64,000 nt of DNA, taken from positions 124,001 to 188,000 of the forward strand of contig JAPPCZ010000086.1 of the NCBI GenBank assembly GCA_028824685.1, read 5' to 3'. Origin of the DNA: Candidatus Poribacteria bacterium. GTDB lineage: Bacteria; Poribacteria; WGA-4E; WGA-3G. Positions 1-7,352 of this stretch are shown in pieces; positions within the stretch are counted from its first letter, which is position 1, and the number at the start of each line of letters is the position of its first letter. Made by a program: the position numbers and the translations under genes. The notes under the pieces are model-generated. The model was not told the DNA's origin. It made no database searches and saw only the letters and a program-made list of their open reading frames with translations.

Positions 1-20
1 ATCGCTCCTACAAGAGGCGT
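1..20. repeat. partial palindromic repeat at window edge
   Basis: The window opens with atcgctcctacaag, the same half-palindrome that ends the dispersed repeats near 5560-5575 and 56608-56621. Only one arm lies inside the window, so the unit is cut by the window edge. It lies downstream of the LamG gene, whose stop is at 70-72. Confidence 0.5.
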
Positions 21-69
21 GTAAACTTATTTTAATAGTCCACTATAAATAACAGTGATGTGTTCGGGT

Positions 70-837
70 TTACTTCTTTAGGTTTGCCCAGGTTGTGGCG
101 AGTTTGCCACCTGGATTGACCGCAAAGAATACACCATTGTTCATATCCTGATTAATTTCTTCTTCGGAGAGGGCGCGGTTATAAATGGCTACCTCATCAA
201 CAAGACATACTGTGCCAGCAAGTCCTGTTTGGGATTTGCCAATGCGGAAGACAACGTCAACGCTGTTTATCTTACCAGCGGGTGGTTTATATGCGACATC
301 TAATTTGCCATCAATGTATTGGCGGATCATATCGCCATCGTAAGCAGAAGCGACGTGGTGCCATTCTTTCAGTGCGGGTTTAATGGTCTGTTTGTTTCGG
401 GACCCTTGCCATCCACCAATATTCATCCATGTTTCAATTTGTGGTGCACCGGTAGGATTTGAACTCCATTGAAGACAATATCCGCCAGTGTTGCCCGCAG
501 TTCTACGTCCCATCAGGTTAGAATCGCCTTGGTCTTGTTCTGGGTAAAACCAAGCTTGAATCGTTAGTTCATCCATTATATCAAGTTCGGGAACAGCGTC
601 AACCTCTACAAATTGCTCTGTATTTGCCAAATGGATGCATGCACCAATTTTGCCATCTTTTGACCATGTTGCCCCATTCAGGGTAGCTTCAAGGTTATTT
701 CCACTTGCATCTTTGGCTTTGTTACCGTTTCCTTCGTCAAAAGGAAGGTACATCATAAGTGCCTTATCATCGTTTAATGCCCAAGCGTTGACACTGAGGC
801 TTAGGGCAATGAGGAGAACAGTAATAATAAGTTTCAT
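70..837 (-). CDS. secreted LamG-domain (concanavalin A-like) protein
   Basis: A 255-residue exported protein. It starts with a signal peptide (MKLIITVLLIALSLSVNAWA) followed by a LamG/laminin-G-like beta-sandwich recognisable from LMMYLPFDEGNG, DASGNNLEATLNGATW, LTIQAWFYPEQD, EWHHVASAYDG, QYIDGKLD and LVDEVAIYNRALSEEEI. Such domains bind glycans or proteins; the ligand here is unknown. An open frame extends further upstream, but the start chosen at 837 has GGAG about 9 bases before it and gives a clean signal peptide. The last 16 residues (VNPGGKLATTWANLKK) form a tail also seen on the unrelated secreted protein at 12211-12951. It lies 46 bases downstream of the ThDP gene and may be co-transcribed. 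Confidence 0.88.
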   Translation of the reverse strand: MKLIITVLLIALSLSVNAWALNDDKALMMYLPFDEGNGNKAKDASGNNLEATLNGATWSKDGKIGACIHLANTEQFVEVDAVPELDIMDELTIQAWFYPEQDQGDSNLMGRRTAGNTGGYCLQWSSNPTGAPQIETWMNIGGWQGSRNKQTIKPALKEWHHVASAYDGDMIRQYIDGKLDVAYKPPAGKINSVDVVFRIGKSQTGLAGTVCLVDEVAIYNRALSEEEINQDMNNGVFFAVNPGGKLATTWANLKK

Positions 838-883
838 CTCAAACTCCTTTGTCACGATCACGAGGTTTCTCTGATCGGACGGG

Positions 884-2518
884 TTAGAACTTAGAAATCT
901 GAATTTCTTTCGCTGTGATAAATTCGAGCAGTGCAGGAACGCCTTCCTGTGTTTTTTGGATACCGCGTTGGATAGCGGGTATAATTTGGTCCGGTGTTTC
1001 GACTCGCTCGCCGTAGCCACCGAACGCCTTTGCCATGTCTGCGTAGTTGCCCGAAATGTCTGTTGCCCGATATTTCTCAGTAGATACGGGCATAATTGGA
1101 ATTTCAATTGCCATAGAGAAATTGTTAAATAGGACAGATAAAATCGGAATTCGTTCACGCACTGCAGTTTCAAAGTCCATACCGGTAAAACCGATTGCTG
1201 CATCTCCCCAAACGTTGATGCAGAGTGCATCCGGTTTTGCGAGTTTTGCACCCATTGCAAGACCAAGTCCGTAACCGAGTTGGGTTGTCTTTCCCCAACC
1301 GATATAGGAGAGTGGACTTTCGCATTGCCAAAACGGAGATAGTTGATCGCGAGGGCTGCCTGCATCATGCGTGATTATAGTGTTTTTCACATCAACGGTG
1401 TGCATCAGATCCCAGATGACGCGATAAGGTGTCATCGGCACTTCATCAGAGGTGAGTTTCGGTGTCCACTGTTCCAACCATTCGGCTTTGACGTTACTAA
1501 TTTCTTCTGTAACTGCAGCCGTGCGGCTATCGGATGTTTCACCAGAACGTTCGCGAACAGCCGCTACTAATCCTTCTAAAATTAGGCGGGCATCACCAAC
1601 AAGCGCTGCCTCAACTGGTACATCTTTATTGATGTCTGCTGGATCCAACGTTGCATGAATGACGCGTTTGCCTTCCGGTATTGTAACACCGAAGTTAGTT
1701 CTGCTGAAACTGCATCCGATACCGAAAAGGAGATCAGTTTTTTGGAGGAAATGATGCACTGGTTTTGGGATGGAGCGTCCACCGGAACCCAGCGCCAATG
1801 GATGATTTTCTGGAAAAGCACTTTTCCCACCCAAACTCGTTGTGACAGGTGCAGCGAGGAGTTCTGCGAGTTCCTTCAACGCATCCCATGCTTGTGCGTA
1901 GTGAACCCCTTGTCCCGCATAAATGACGGGGCATTCTGCTTCAATGAGAGCATCTGCAACTGCTTCAATCTCGACGCTGTCAGGACCGTAACGCACAGTG
2001 GGAACAGGTGTCGGCTCAAACGGTTCTGGCACTTCCTGCGACATTAAATCGCCTGGAATTTCAACAAGCGCGGGTCTTGGTCTGCCGTTTCGCGCTTGTG
2101 TGAAGGCACGCCGCATCACTTCTGGTAACGCTTCTGGCACCGTGAGTTGTTCACAGGACTTTGTCACGTGCCGATAGTTCAACGCGGAATTGAAGTTGGG
2201 TTGAATTTGGGACAATGGTCGTGAATATCCCATCGGTAGTACGACAATTGGGGCAGAATCACCATAAGCCTGCGCAACTCCGCCAAATGCGTTTTCGGAA
2301 CCTGGGCCGCTCTGCATGCAGAAAACACCGATCTGTTGTCCAGAGGTCATGCGGCTCATTGCGTCTGCCATGTGAAGCCCGATACGTTCTTGGCGAACAA
2401 TGATGGTGCGGATATCCAATTTCGCGGCTGCTTCAATAATTGGGTTAACAGGATATGCGAATAGGTATTCTACACCCTCTACCTTCAGGACTTTTGCAAC
2501 CGCATCAACAACTTTCAT
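884..2518 (-). CDS. thiamine-diphosphate-dependent enzyme (acetolactate synthase-like)
   Basis: A 544-residue member of the acetolactate synthase / benzoylformate decarboxylase superfamily. The N-terminal pyrimidine-binding domain carries the activating glutamate (E44, in VRQERIGLH). The middle FAD/NAD-like domain runs through roughly residues 185-330. The C-terminal PP domain carries the ThDP/Mg motif GDAAIGF about 27 residues before LFNN (about 437-466). The family cleaves or joins C-C bonds next to a carbonyl; the substrate cannot be read from sequence. GGAG lies 8 bases before the start. It follows two PhyH genes by 22 bases, and a Gfo/Idh/MocA gene further upstream, so a catabolic unit for an oxidised small molecule is plausible (inference). 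Confidence 0.85.
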   Translation of the reverse strand: MKVVDAVAKVLKVEGVEYLFAYPVNPIIEAAAKLDIRTIIVRQERIGLHMADAMSRMTSGQQIGVFCMQSGPGSENAFGGVAQAYGDSAPIVVLPMGYSRPLSQIQPNFNSALNYRHVTKSCEQLTVPEALPEVMRRAFTQARNGRPRPALVEIPGDLMSQEVPEPFEPTPVPTVRYGPDSVEIEAVADALIEAECPVIYAGQGVHYAQAWDALKELAELLAAPVTTSLGGKSAFPENHPLALGSGGRSIPKPVHHFLQKTDLLFGIGCSFSRTNFGVTIPEGKRVIHATLDPADINKDVPVEAALVGDARLILEGLVAAVRERSGETSDSRTAAVTEEISNVKAEWLEQWTPKLTSDEVPMTPYRVIWDLMHTVDVKNTIITHDAGSPRDQLSPFWQCESPLSYIGWGKTTQLGYGLGLAMGAKLAKPDALCINVWGDAAIGFTGMDFETAVRERIPILSVLFNNFSMAIEIPIMPVSTEKYRATDISGNYADMAKAFGGYGERVETPDQIIPAIQRGIQKTQEGVPALLEFITAKEIQISKF

Positions 2519-2540
2519 AAAAATCTCCTATAACGTTAAA

Positions 2541-3347
2541 CTATGGGGCCATTGGACTGCCACCTTCCATTACAAGTGGAAAATGGTCGCCAGCCAATTT
2601 TTCGCCATCATTGACTGTGACAAAGGGTTTCATTACATGGCTTCCGCTTTCATCATAGAGGGTTTCGCTCGTCATATAATGCACTGCTATCGCACGCCGT
2701 GGTTGTTTACTTGTGTTGTCATGTGATCCATGCCATGTCAATGAATGATGATAATGCACATGTCCTTTCGGCACAGGACAGAGTTCTACATCCAATTCAT
2801 ACTCTTCAAAGCGGTCTGGCATTGAGTGGATATCTTTGACGGAATGCAGAAATGAAATCTGGTTACCCCAGTGATAGGAACCGGGAACCATTCGCATACA
2901 CCCGTTATTTTCATCAACATCGTCTAAAGCGACCCAACCTGTTACCTGACTGGTCTTCGGTGTCAGGATTGGCCAATAGGGGGAATCCTGATGCCACATA
3001 TTAACACCACCAACTTGTGCTGGTTTGTACTGGATTTGGTCGTGCCAAACGCGCACTTCTGTCGCTGATGTGAGTTGTGCAATCTCTTCAACGATAATGG
3101 GGTTATGAACAAGTTTATGATAAGCAGAACTTGCTTCCCAGATGTTAACGATTTGCCATACAGGTGTTTCTTCCCTGCCGCCGAGATTTGCTATATGGAC
3201 TGGTTGCGGAATATCATCTTTTTTGTAGTCATCAATAACACGAGCCAATTCTGACCGCAATTCCTCAACTTGTTCGTCGTTTAAAACACGACTTCCAAGG
3301 AGAAAGCCCTTCTCACGAAATGCGTTGATTTGGGCTTGGTTAAGCAT
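2541..3347 (-). CDS. phytanoyl-CoA dioxygenase (PhyH) family protein, canonical site
   Basis: A 268-residue Fe(II)/2-oxoglutarate dioxygenase of the PhyH family. The double-stranded beta-helix iron site is intact: H119-Q-D121 in MWHQDSPYWP, the distal histidine in LTWHGSHDN (H206) and the 2-oxoglutarate-binding arginine in QPRRAIAVHY. The PGSYHW motif, the usual PGSH of the family, precedes the distal part. Substrate unknown; these enzymes hydroxylate small organic molecules in the cytoplasm. Start supported by GGAG 8 bases upstream. It is a tandem duplicate of 3418-4230, with closely similar sequence throughout. Confidence 0.9.
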   Translation of the reverse strand: MLNQAQINAFREKGFLLGSRVLNDEQVEELRSELARVIDDYKKDDIPQPVHIANLGGREETPVWQIVNIWEASSAYHKLVHNPIIVEEIAQLTSATEVRVWHDQIQYKPAQVGGVNMWHQDSPYWPILTPKTSQVTGWVALDDVDENNGCMRMVPGSYHWGNQISFLHSVKDIHSMPDRFEEYELDVELCPVPKGHVHYHHSLTWHGSHDNTSKQPRRAIAVHYMTSETLYDESGSHVMKPFVTVNDGEKLAGDHFPLVMEGGSPMAP

Positions 3348-3417
3348 ATTTGTCTCCTAAAACAGGTGCTTTTTTTAATAGTATTTATAATTGTCTAATG
3401 TTTTGGCACTTCGTGAA

Positions 3418-4230
3418 TCATGCCATCGGGTTTGTCGGTGTACCACTTTCCATTACAAGCGGAAAATGATCACCAGCCAATTTTTCACCGCCATTGACAG
3501 TAACAAAAGATTTCATGAGGTGATTACCTTCTTCATGGTAAACCGTTTCGCTTGTCATGTAATGCACCGCAATAGCGCGTCGTGCAGCATCGCTTGCATT
3601 ATCGTGTGACCCGTGCCATGTCAATGAATGATGAAAATGCACATGCCCTTTTGGTACCGGACAGAGTTCCACAGACAGTTCGTTATCTTCAAAGTGGTCA
3701 TGCATTGTGTGGATGTCTCCGACGCTGCCCAAAAACTTCATCTGAGGACCCCAGTGATAGGAACCGGGAACCATACGCATACATCCGTTGCTTTCATTCG
3801 CATCGTCTAATGCGACCCATGCGGTAACTTGACTCGTTTTCGGCATGAGAATTCCCCACAATGGCGAATCCTGATGCCATCTGTTGACACCACCAATCTG
3901 AGGCGGTTTGTATTGAATCTGGTCGTGCCAAACGCGCAACTCTGTTGCGGAGGTCAATTGTCCAATTTCTTCTACAATTACCGGATTGTAGATGAGTCGG
4001 TGGTAGGCAGAACTCGCCTCCCATATATTCACGATTTGCCAGACAGGACTTTCTTCTCGTCCACCAAGGTTCGCAATTCGTACTGGCTGCGGGACATCAG
4101 CCTTTTCATAATCATCAATAACGCGAGCCAATTCTGACCGCAATTCTTCAACCTGTTCGTCAGTTAGGACACGATTTCCGAGCAGAAACCCTTTCTTACG
4201 AAATGTGTCAACCTGAGTTTGGGTGAGCAT
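3418..4230 (-). CDS. phytanoyl-CoA dioxygenase (PhyH) family protein, tandem paralogue
   Basis: A 270-residue paralogue of the neighbouring 2541-3347 product with the same architecture and spacing: H119-Q-D121 in RWHQDSPLWG, the distal histidine in LTWHGSHDN and the arginine pair in AARRAIAVHY. Even the leader (ataggagacaaatATG) is shared with its neighbour, so the duplication included the ribosome-binding site. Differences cluster around the pocket (SPYWPILTPKTSQVTG versus SPLWGILMPKTSQVTA), which suggests related but distinct substrates (inference). It lies 64 bases after the Gfo/Idh/MocA gene and 70 before the first paralogue. Confidence 0.9.
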   Translation of the reverse strand: MLTQTQVDTFRKKGFLLGNRVLTDEQVEELRSELARVIDDYEKADVPQPVRIANLGGREESPVWQIVNIWEASSAYHRLIYNPVIVEEIGQLTSATELRVWHDQIQYKPPQIGGVNRWHQDSPLWGILMPKTSQVTAWVALDDANESNGCMRMVPGSYHWGPQMKFLGSVGDIHTMHDHFEDNELSVELCPVPKGHVHFHHSLTWHGSHDNASDAARRAIAVHYMTSETVYHEEGNHLMKSFVTVNGGEKLAGDHFPLVMESGTPTNPMA

Positions 4231-4294
4231 ATTTGTCTCCTATGGGATTTTGTCTGAGGCATTATAGCATCTTCATATCTTTCTGTCAAATTAG

Positions 4295-5338
4295 TTAACC
4301 TGCATTATTCCCAACTACACGATTCTTTAGTTCTACCCATTCATCGTCAGAAAGTTTCGGAGGCCAGGCTATTCGTTCACCGATTAGTGCTGAGCGATAT
4401 GCCGCCATAACCAGATCAAAACCGAGCAAAGCGAACTCTAATCTATTGCGATGCGGTTGATTTTCATCATCAAGCCATGTTGCGATTGCTTGTGTAAAGG
4501 CACGTTGTCCGTCTCTGTCGTCTATTCCAAAATCGGTCTTCTCAACGAAAATCTCTGCCGTACCATCAAGTTGGTATCCCCATGAACCGTTTTCACGCCA
4601 CCACATACGCCCTTTCGTTCCCCAAAAGTCAAGATTACAGCGTGGATTACTACCGGGAAAGTCAATTGTGCCATAAGCATTTCGCGCGGATTCAAAAAAT
4701 ACGCGTGCACCGTTTTCAAATGTATAAATCGCCATTAAATCTTCTGGACACTGAAGGATTGGAACGTCGTAGGTTTCTCCACCTTGAACAGCACCCCACA
4801 CATACGTAATAGGAATATCCTTAAGGGCAAAAAGCACGACATCCATCAAATGTGTGTCCATATCAGTTATCTCGCCTTGTGTGCAGGCGCGAATGAAGTG
4901 TATATCACCAAGACTGTCTTCAGCGAAAAACTCCAATAGTTTTTCAGCAAACGGAAGATATCTGCGTTGATGATTGACAATAATCTTTAATCCCGTTTTT
5001 TCGTGTGCGGCGGCAAGTGCCTCGGCTTCGCTGGGTCTAAGTGCGATCGGTTTTTCTATTACCAACGCTTTTACACCCGCTTCGGCGGCAGGTTCTACCC
5101 ATATATGTCGTGGCACTGTCGGTTGGGTAACTGCATGTACTATATCAGGTTTCTCTGCTTCTAACATCTCTACGTAATCTGAATAGCCATTAACGTTCAA
5201 TTCTGCGACAGCTTCTTTTAGTCTATCGGCGTCAATTTCGCAGATTGCTATAACCTGCATGTTTTCAATGCCAGCATAGCATTGTGCGTGGTGAACACCG
5301 CGTCTACCTCCTGCGATTGCGGTTCTATACATTGCCAT
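4295..5338 (-). CDS. Gfo/Idh/MocA family NAD(P)-dependent oxidoreductase
   Basis: A 347-residue oxidoreductase with an N-terminal Rossmann fold (AIAGGRRGVHHAQCYAGIEN, then AICEID as the end of beta-2) and the family signature VIEKPIALRPSEAEAL, whose EKP contributes the catalytic lysine. The C-terminal half is the alpha/beta substrate domain. The family oxidises or epimerises sugars, inositols and related polyols. An ATG four codons upstream is possible, but GGAGG lies 5 bases before the ATG at 5338, so MAMYRTAIAGG is the likely N-terminus. It is the first gene of a minus-strand run continuing into two PhyH genes and the ThDP enzyme. Confidence 0.88.
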   Translation of the reverse strand: MAMYRTAIAGGRRGVHHAQCYAGIENMQVIAICEIDADRLKEAVAELNVNGYSDYVEMLEAEKPDIVHAVTQPTVPRHIWVEPAAEAGVKALVIEKPIALRPSEAEALAAAHEKTGLKIIVNHQRRYLPFAEKLLEFFAEDSLGDIHFIRACTQGEITDMDTHLMDVVLFALKDIPITYVWGAVQGGETYDVPILQCPEDLMAIYTFENGARVFFESARNAYGTIDFPGSNPRCNLDFWGTKGRMWWRENGSWGYQLDGTAEIFVEKTDFGIDDRDGQRAFTQAIATWLDDENQPHRNRLEFALLGFDLVMAAYRSALIGERIAWPPKLSDDEWVELKNRVVGNNAG

Positions 5339-5431
5339 ATTATCCTCCATTTCGTTCTTAATGCGTAAGTTACAATAGCATTATATCAAATTTAACTGAA
5401 AAATGTTATAAATGTCTATAGATTTGCTTAA

Positions 5432-5622
5432 CAGAGCCATTCAATTGTCGAGTTTTCGCATTTAATTATATTGTAGGAGGGAACTCCGGGGAATGCCTAA
5501 ATGGCATTCATACCGTTGATTTGGATTCCTGACTATCATTATGTTTGTCGCGATTCGGAGATCGCTCCTACAAGAAGAAACAGATGTAGCATGTGCGATT
5601 ACTGGAGAATTGAATGGTTGTG
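5432..5622. repeat. miniature inverted-repeat element, copy 1 (191 bp)
   Basis: The ends are inverted copies: CAGAGCCATTCAATTGTCGA on the left and, read from the other strand, CACAACCATTCAATTCTCCA on the right. A second copy with the same ends lies at 36667-36790. The interior holds the palindromic segments gtaggagggaactcc, aatgcctaaatggcatt and cgattcggagatcgctcctac found elsewhere in the window. No open reading frame of note. It fills most of the 384-base gap between the diverging genes at 5338 and 5723. Confidence 0.65.
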
Positions 5623-5640
5623 ATTTGTTTAAAGTAGGAT

Positions 5641-5669
5641 TTGACAATTGTATGATGATAGTGTATAAT
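5641..5669 (+). promoter_or_regulatory. sigma70-type promoter of the iscU-like/iscA-like operon
   Basis: TTGACA at 5641-5646 and TATAAT at 5664-5669 are separated by exactly 17 bases, a full consensus match. The start of transcription would be near 5676, leaving an untranslated leader of about 47 bases before the ATG at 5723. No IscR-type operator was recognised. Confidence 0.75.
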
Positions 5670-5722
5670 ATGCAATAAAATATATCTTGTCGATACGTTG
5701 TCCGTTTGGATAGATAGTTGTT

Positions 5723-6100
5723 ATGCATACGCCGCAAGTGATGGAGCATTTTGAGAATCCTCGCAATATCGGTACAATACTTGATGCAGATGGCACAGCA
5801 ACTATCGGTTCCGCCGCAAGCGGAGAGATGTTAAAACTGACATTGAAAATAGAAGATGGGACAGTCGTTTCAGCAAAGTTTAGGGCTTTTGGATGTCCGA
5901 CTGCAATTGCCAGCGGTTCAGTTTTAACCGAGTTGGTCACCGGTAATCGAATTTCAGATGCGCTGGAGATTACAGCATCGCATATCTCAAATGCTTTAGG
6001 CGGACTACCAGCGGATAAGCAACGTTATGCCACTTATGCCGAAGAGGCATTAAAAACAGCGATTGAAAACTCGCTTTCAAAACAGGAGACGCACCAATGA
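5723..6100 (+). CDS. IscU/NifU-like Fe-S scaffold homologue lacking two ligand cysteines
   Basis: A 125-residue protein with the IscU fold signature (VMEHFENPRNIG near the N-terminus, FRAFGCPTAIASGS in the middle, LGGLPADK near the end). IscU normally holds a cluster with three cysteines. Here only the central one is kept (C58 in FGCPT). The first lies in GSAASGEM, where serine 33 replaces cysteine and glutamate replaces the nearby aspartate; the third is tyrosine 102 in KQRYATYAEEA. It may therefore not be a scaffold in the usual sense, and could be a regulatory or sulfur-handling paralogue. Its stop overlaps the start of the IscA-like gene (ATGA), so the two are translationally coupled. No cysteine desulfurase gene is nearby. 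Confidence 0.82.
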   Translation: MHTPQVMEHFENPRNIGTILDADGTATIGSAASGEMLKLTLKIEDGTVVSAKFRAFGCPTAIASGSVLTELVTGNRISDALEITASHISNALGGLPADKQRYATYAEEALKTAIENSLSKQETHQ

Positions 6101-6426
6101 TTACTGTTACTGAATCTGCAGCTGAAAAAGCGATTACACTTATAAACAGCAACGAAAATAGCGCAGAAGCCGAATTCGGTTTGCGCATGCAGGTGATCGG
6201 CGGCGGTTGTTCTGGCTTCCAATATAACCTTGAGTTTGGCGAAGCGAAAGGCACCGATAGGGTCCTTGAATTTCACGGTTTAAAGGTGTTCATTGATCCG
6301 CGCAGTTCACTATATCTTGCGGGTTCGGTGCTGGATTACAACGACGGTTTAATGGATTCGGGTTTTAAGATTACCAATCCGAATGCCAAAAATACCTGTG
6401 GTTGCGGCGAATCGTTTAGCGTTTAA
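6097..6426 (+). CDS. A-type Fe-S carrier (HesB/IscA/ErpA family)
   Basis: A 109-residue A-type carrier that receives Fe-S clusters and passes them to apoproteins. All three family cysteines are present: C38 in GGGCSGFQY and C101/C103 in the C-terminal TCGCGESF. The length is typical of IscA/ErpA. It begins within the stop codon of the IscU-like gene and shares its promoter. ErpA, IscA and SufA cannot be told apart from sequence alone. Confidence 0.92.
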   Translation: MITVTESAAEKAITLINSNENSAEAEFGLRMQVIGGGCSGFQYNLEFGEAKGTDRVLEFHGLKVFIDPRSSLYLAGSVLDYNDGLMDSGFKITNPNAKNTCGCGESFSV

Positions 6427-6434
6427 AAAGAAAA

Positions 6435-6464
6435 TCCGGTAGACCTATTCTTAAGCCTACCGGA
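6435..6464 (+). terminator. possible terminator after the iscA-like gene
   Basis: TCCGGTAG at 6435-6442 pairs with CTACCGGA at 6457-6464 around a 14-base loop, 9 bases after the stop codon. The U-tract is weak and displaced (CAATTTTAAT), so termination may be inefficient. The next gene converges from the other strand. Confidence 0.45.
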
Positions 6465-6515
6465 ACCTTCCAATTTTAATCTCTAATGGACTATTAATCC
6501 TTGAAGATTACTTAT

Positions 6516-7274
6516 TTAGAGCGTTTTGTATAGTTCGGCGTGCCTTTGAAGCACAGCATCCGAATCCTTCGGATTGATTACCTCTATAGAGATAAACCCT
6601 GTGTATCCATCTTGCGCGAGAAGTGTGAGAGAATCTCTTTCTGTGTCGGGCATTGGGCCTTCTTCGGCAAAGTTTACATGTGCATGTCGTACTTTACCTC
6701 GCAGATGAACATAAGCGACATCCACAGGTTGCCCGTGTCGAACATGATGTGCTGCATGCCAATTTACAAAGGTATTCTGCGCTTCTGATCGATAAAGGAC
6801 TTCAGCCAAGTAACTCGCTAATAGATTGCCGTGTGTCTCCAAACAGAGCGCAACCCCCGCCTCACCAGCTAACGTATCACATTCCCGTATACCATCAGCT
6901 TCCCAATTGAGCGTTTGATCCACTTCAGTCGGTGTTTTCGGCACTGGATCGCCGAAGATACGGATGTTCTTTGCCCCCATCTTTTCAGTAAGTTCAATAT
7001 ATCGCTTGAGTAGATCAACTTGTTCTGCTCGTACTTGGGCGTCCGGATTAACAAATCTCACCCCAGTTGCGATACAAGATAGTGTTATTCCGCTGTCTGC
7101 TAAGCGATCTTTTGCTTCGTTAAGTTGTTGTGGTGTCGAATCCAATTCAACACCGTGACCGTGGTCCCATTCTACACGAAGTTCTAAGTGTTCGTAGTTA
7201 TAGTGTTTTGCTTTGTCTATGAGTTCTGCCAACGTTAGTGGTGGACAGACTGACGACATGAAACCAAATTGCAT
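6516..7274 (-). CDS. sugar phosphate isomerase/epimerase (xylose isomerase-like TIM barrel)
   Basis: A 252-residue protein of the AP endonuclease 2 / xylose isomerase-like superfamily. Visible barrel motifs are LELRVEWDHGHG, NIRIFGDP, VALCLETHGN (a metal-ligand glutamate and histidine), VNWHAAHH and ISIEVINPKD near the end. Members isomerise or epimerise sugars and polyols. An open frame begins 15 codons earlier, but the ATG at 7274 has GGAGG 6 bases upstream and starts directly with the first strand (MQFGFMSSVCPP). It converges on the iscA-like gene and sits 78 bases downstream of sbcC. Confidence 0.82.
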   Translation of the reverse strand: MQFGFMSSVCPPLTLAELIDKAKHYNYEHLELRVEWDHGHGVELDSTPQQLNEAKDRLADSGITLSCIATGVRFVNPDAQVRAEQVDLLKRYIELTEKMGAKNIRIFGDPVPKTPTEVDQTLNWEADGIRECDTLAGEAGVALCLETHGNLLASYLAEVLYRSEAQNTFVNWHAAHHVRHGQPVDVAYVHLRGKVRHAHVNFAEEGPMPDTERDSLTLLAQDGYTGFISIEVINPKDSDAVLQRHAELYKTL

Positions 7275-7352
7275 GTAAGCCTCCAGTTTTGCTAATATAA
7301 ATTTCTTTGAGATTTGCATGCTACGCTTAAAAACCTAACCTACAAATCAGTG

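Noticed and set aside
838..1368. N-terminal extension of the LamG protein to 1368
   Set aside because: It runs antisense across the end of the ThDP gene's coding region on the same strand in another frame, lacks a ribosome-binding site and would bury the signal peptide.
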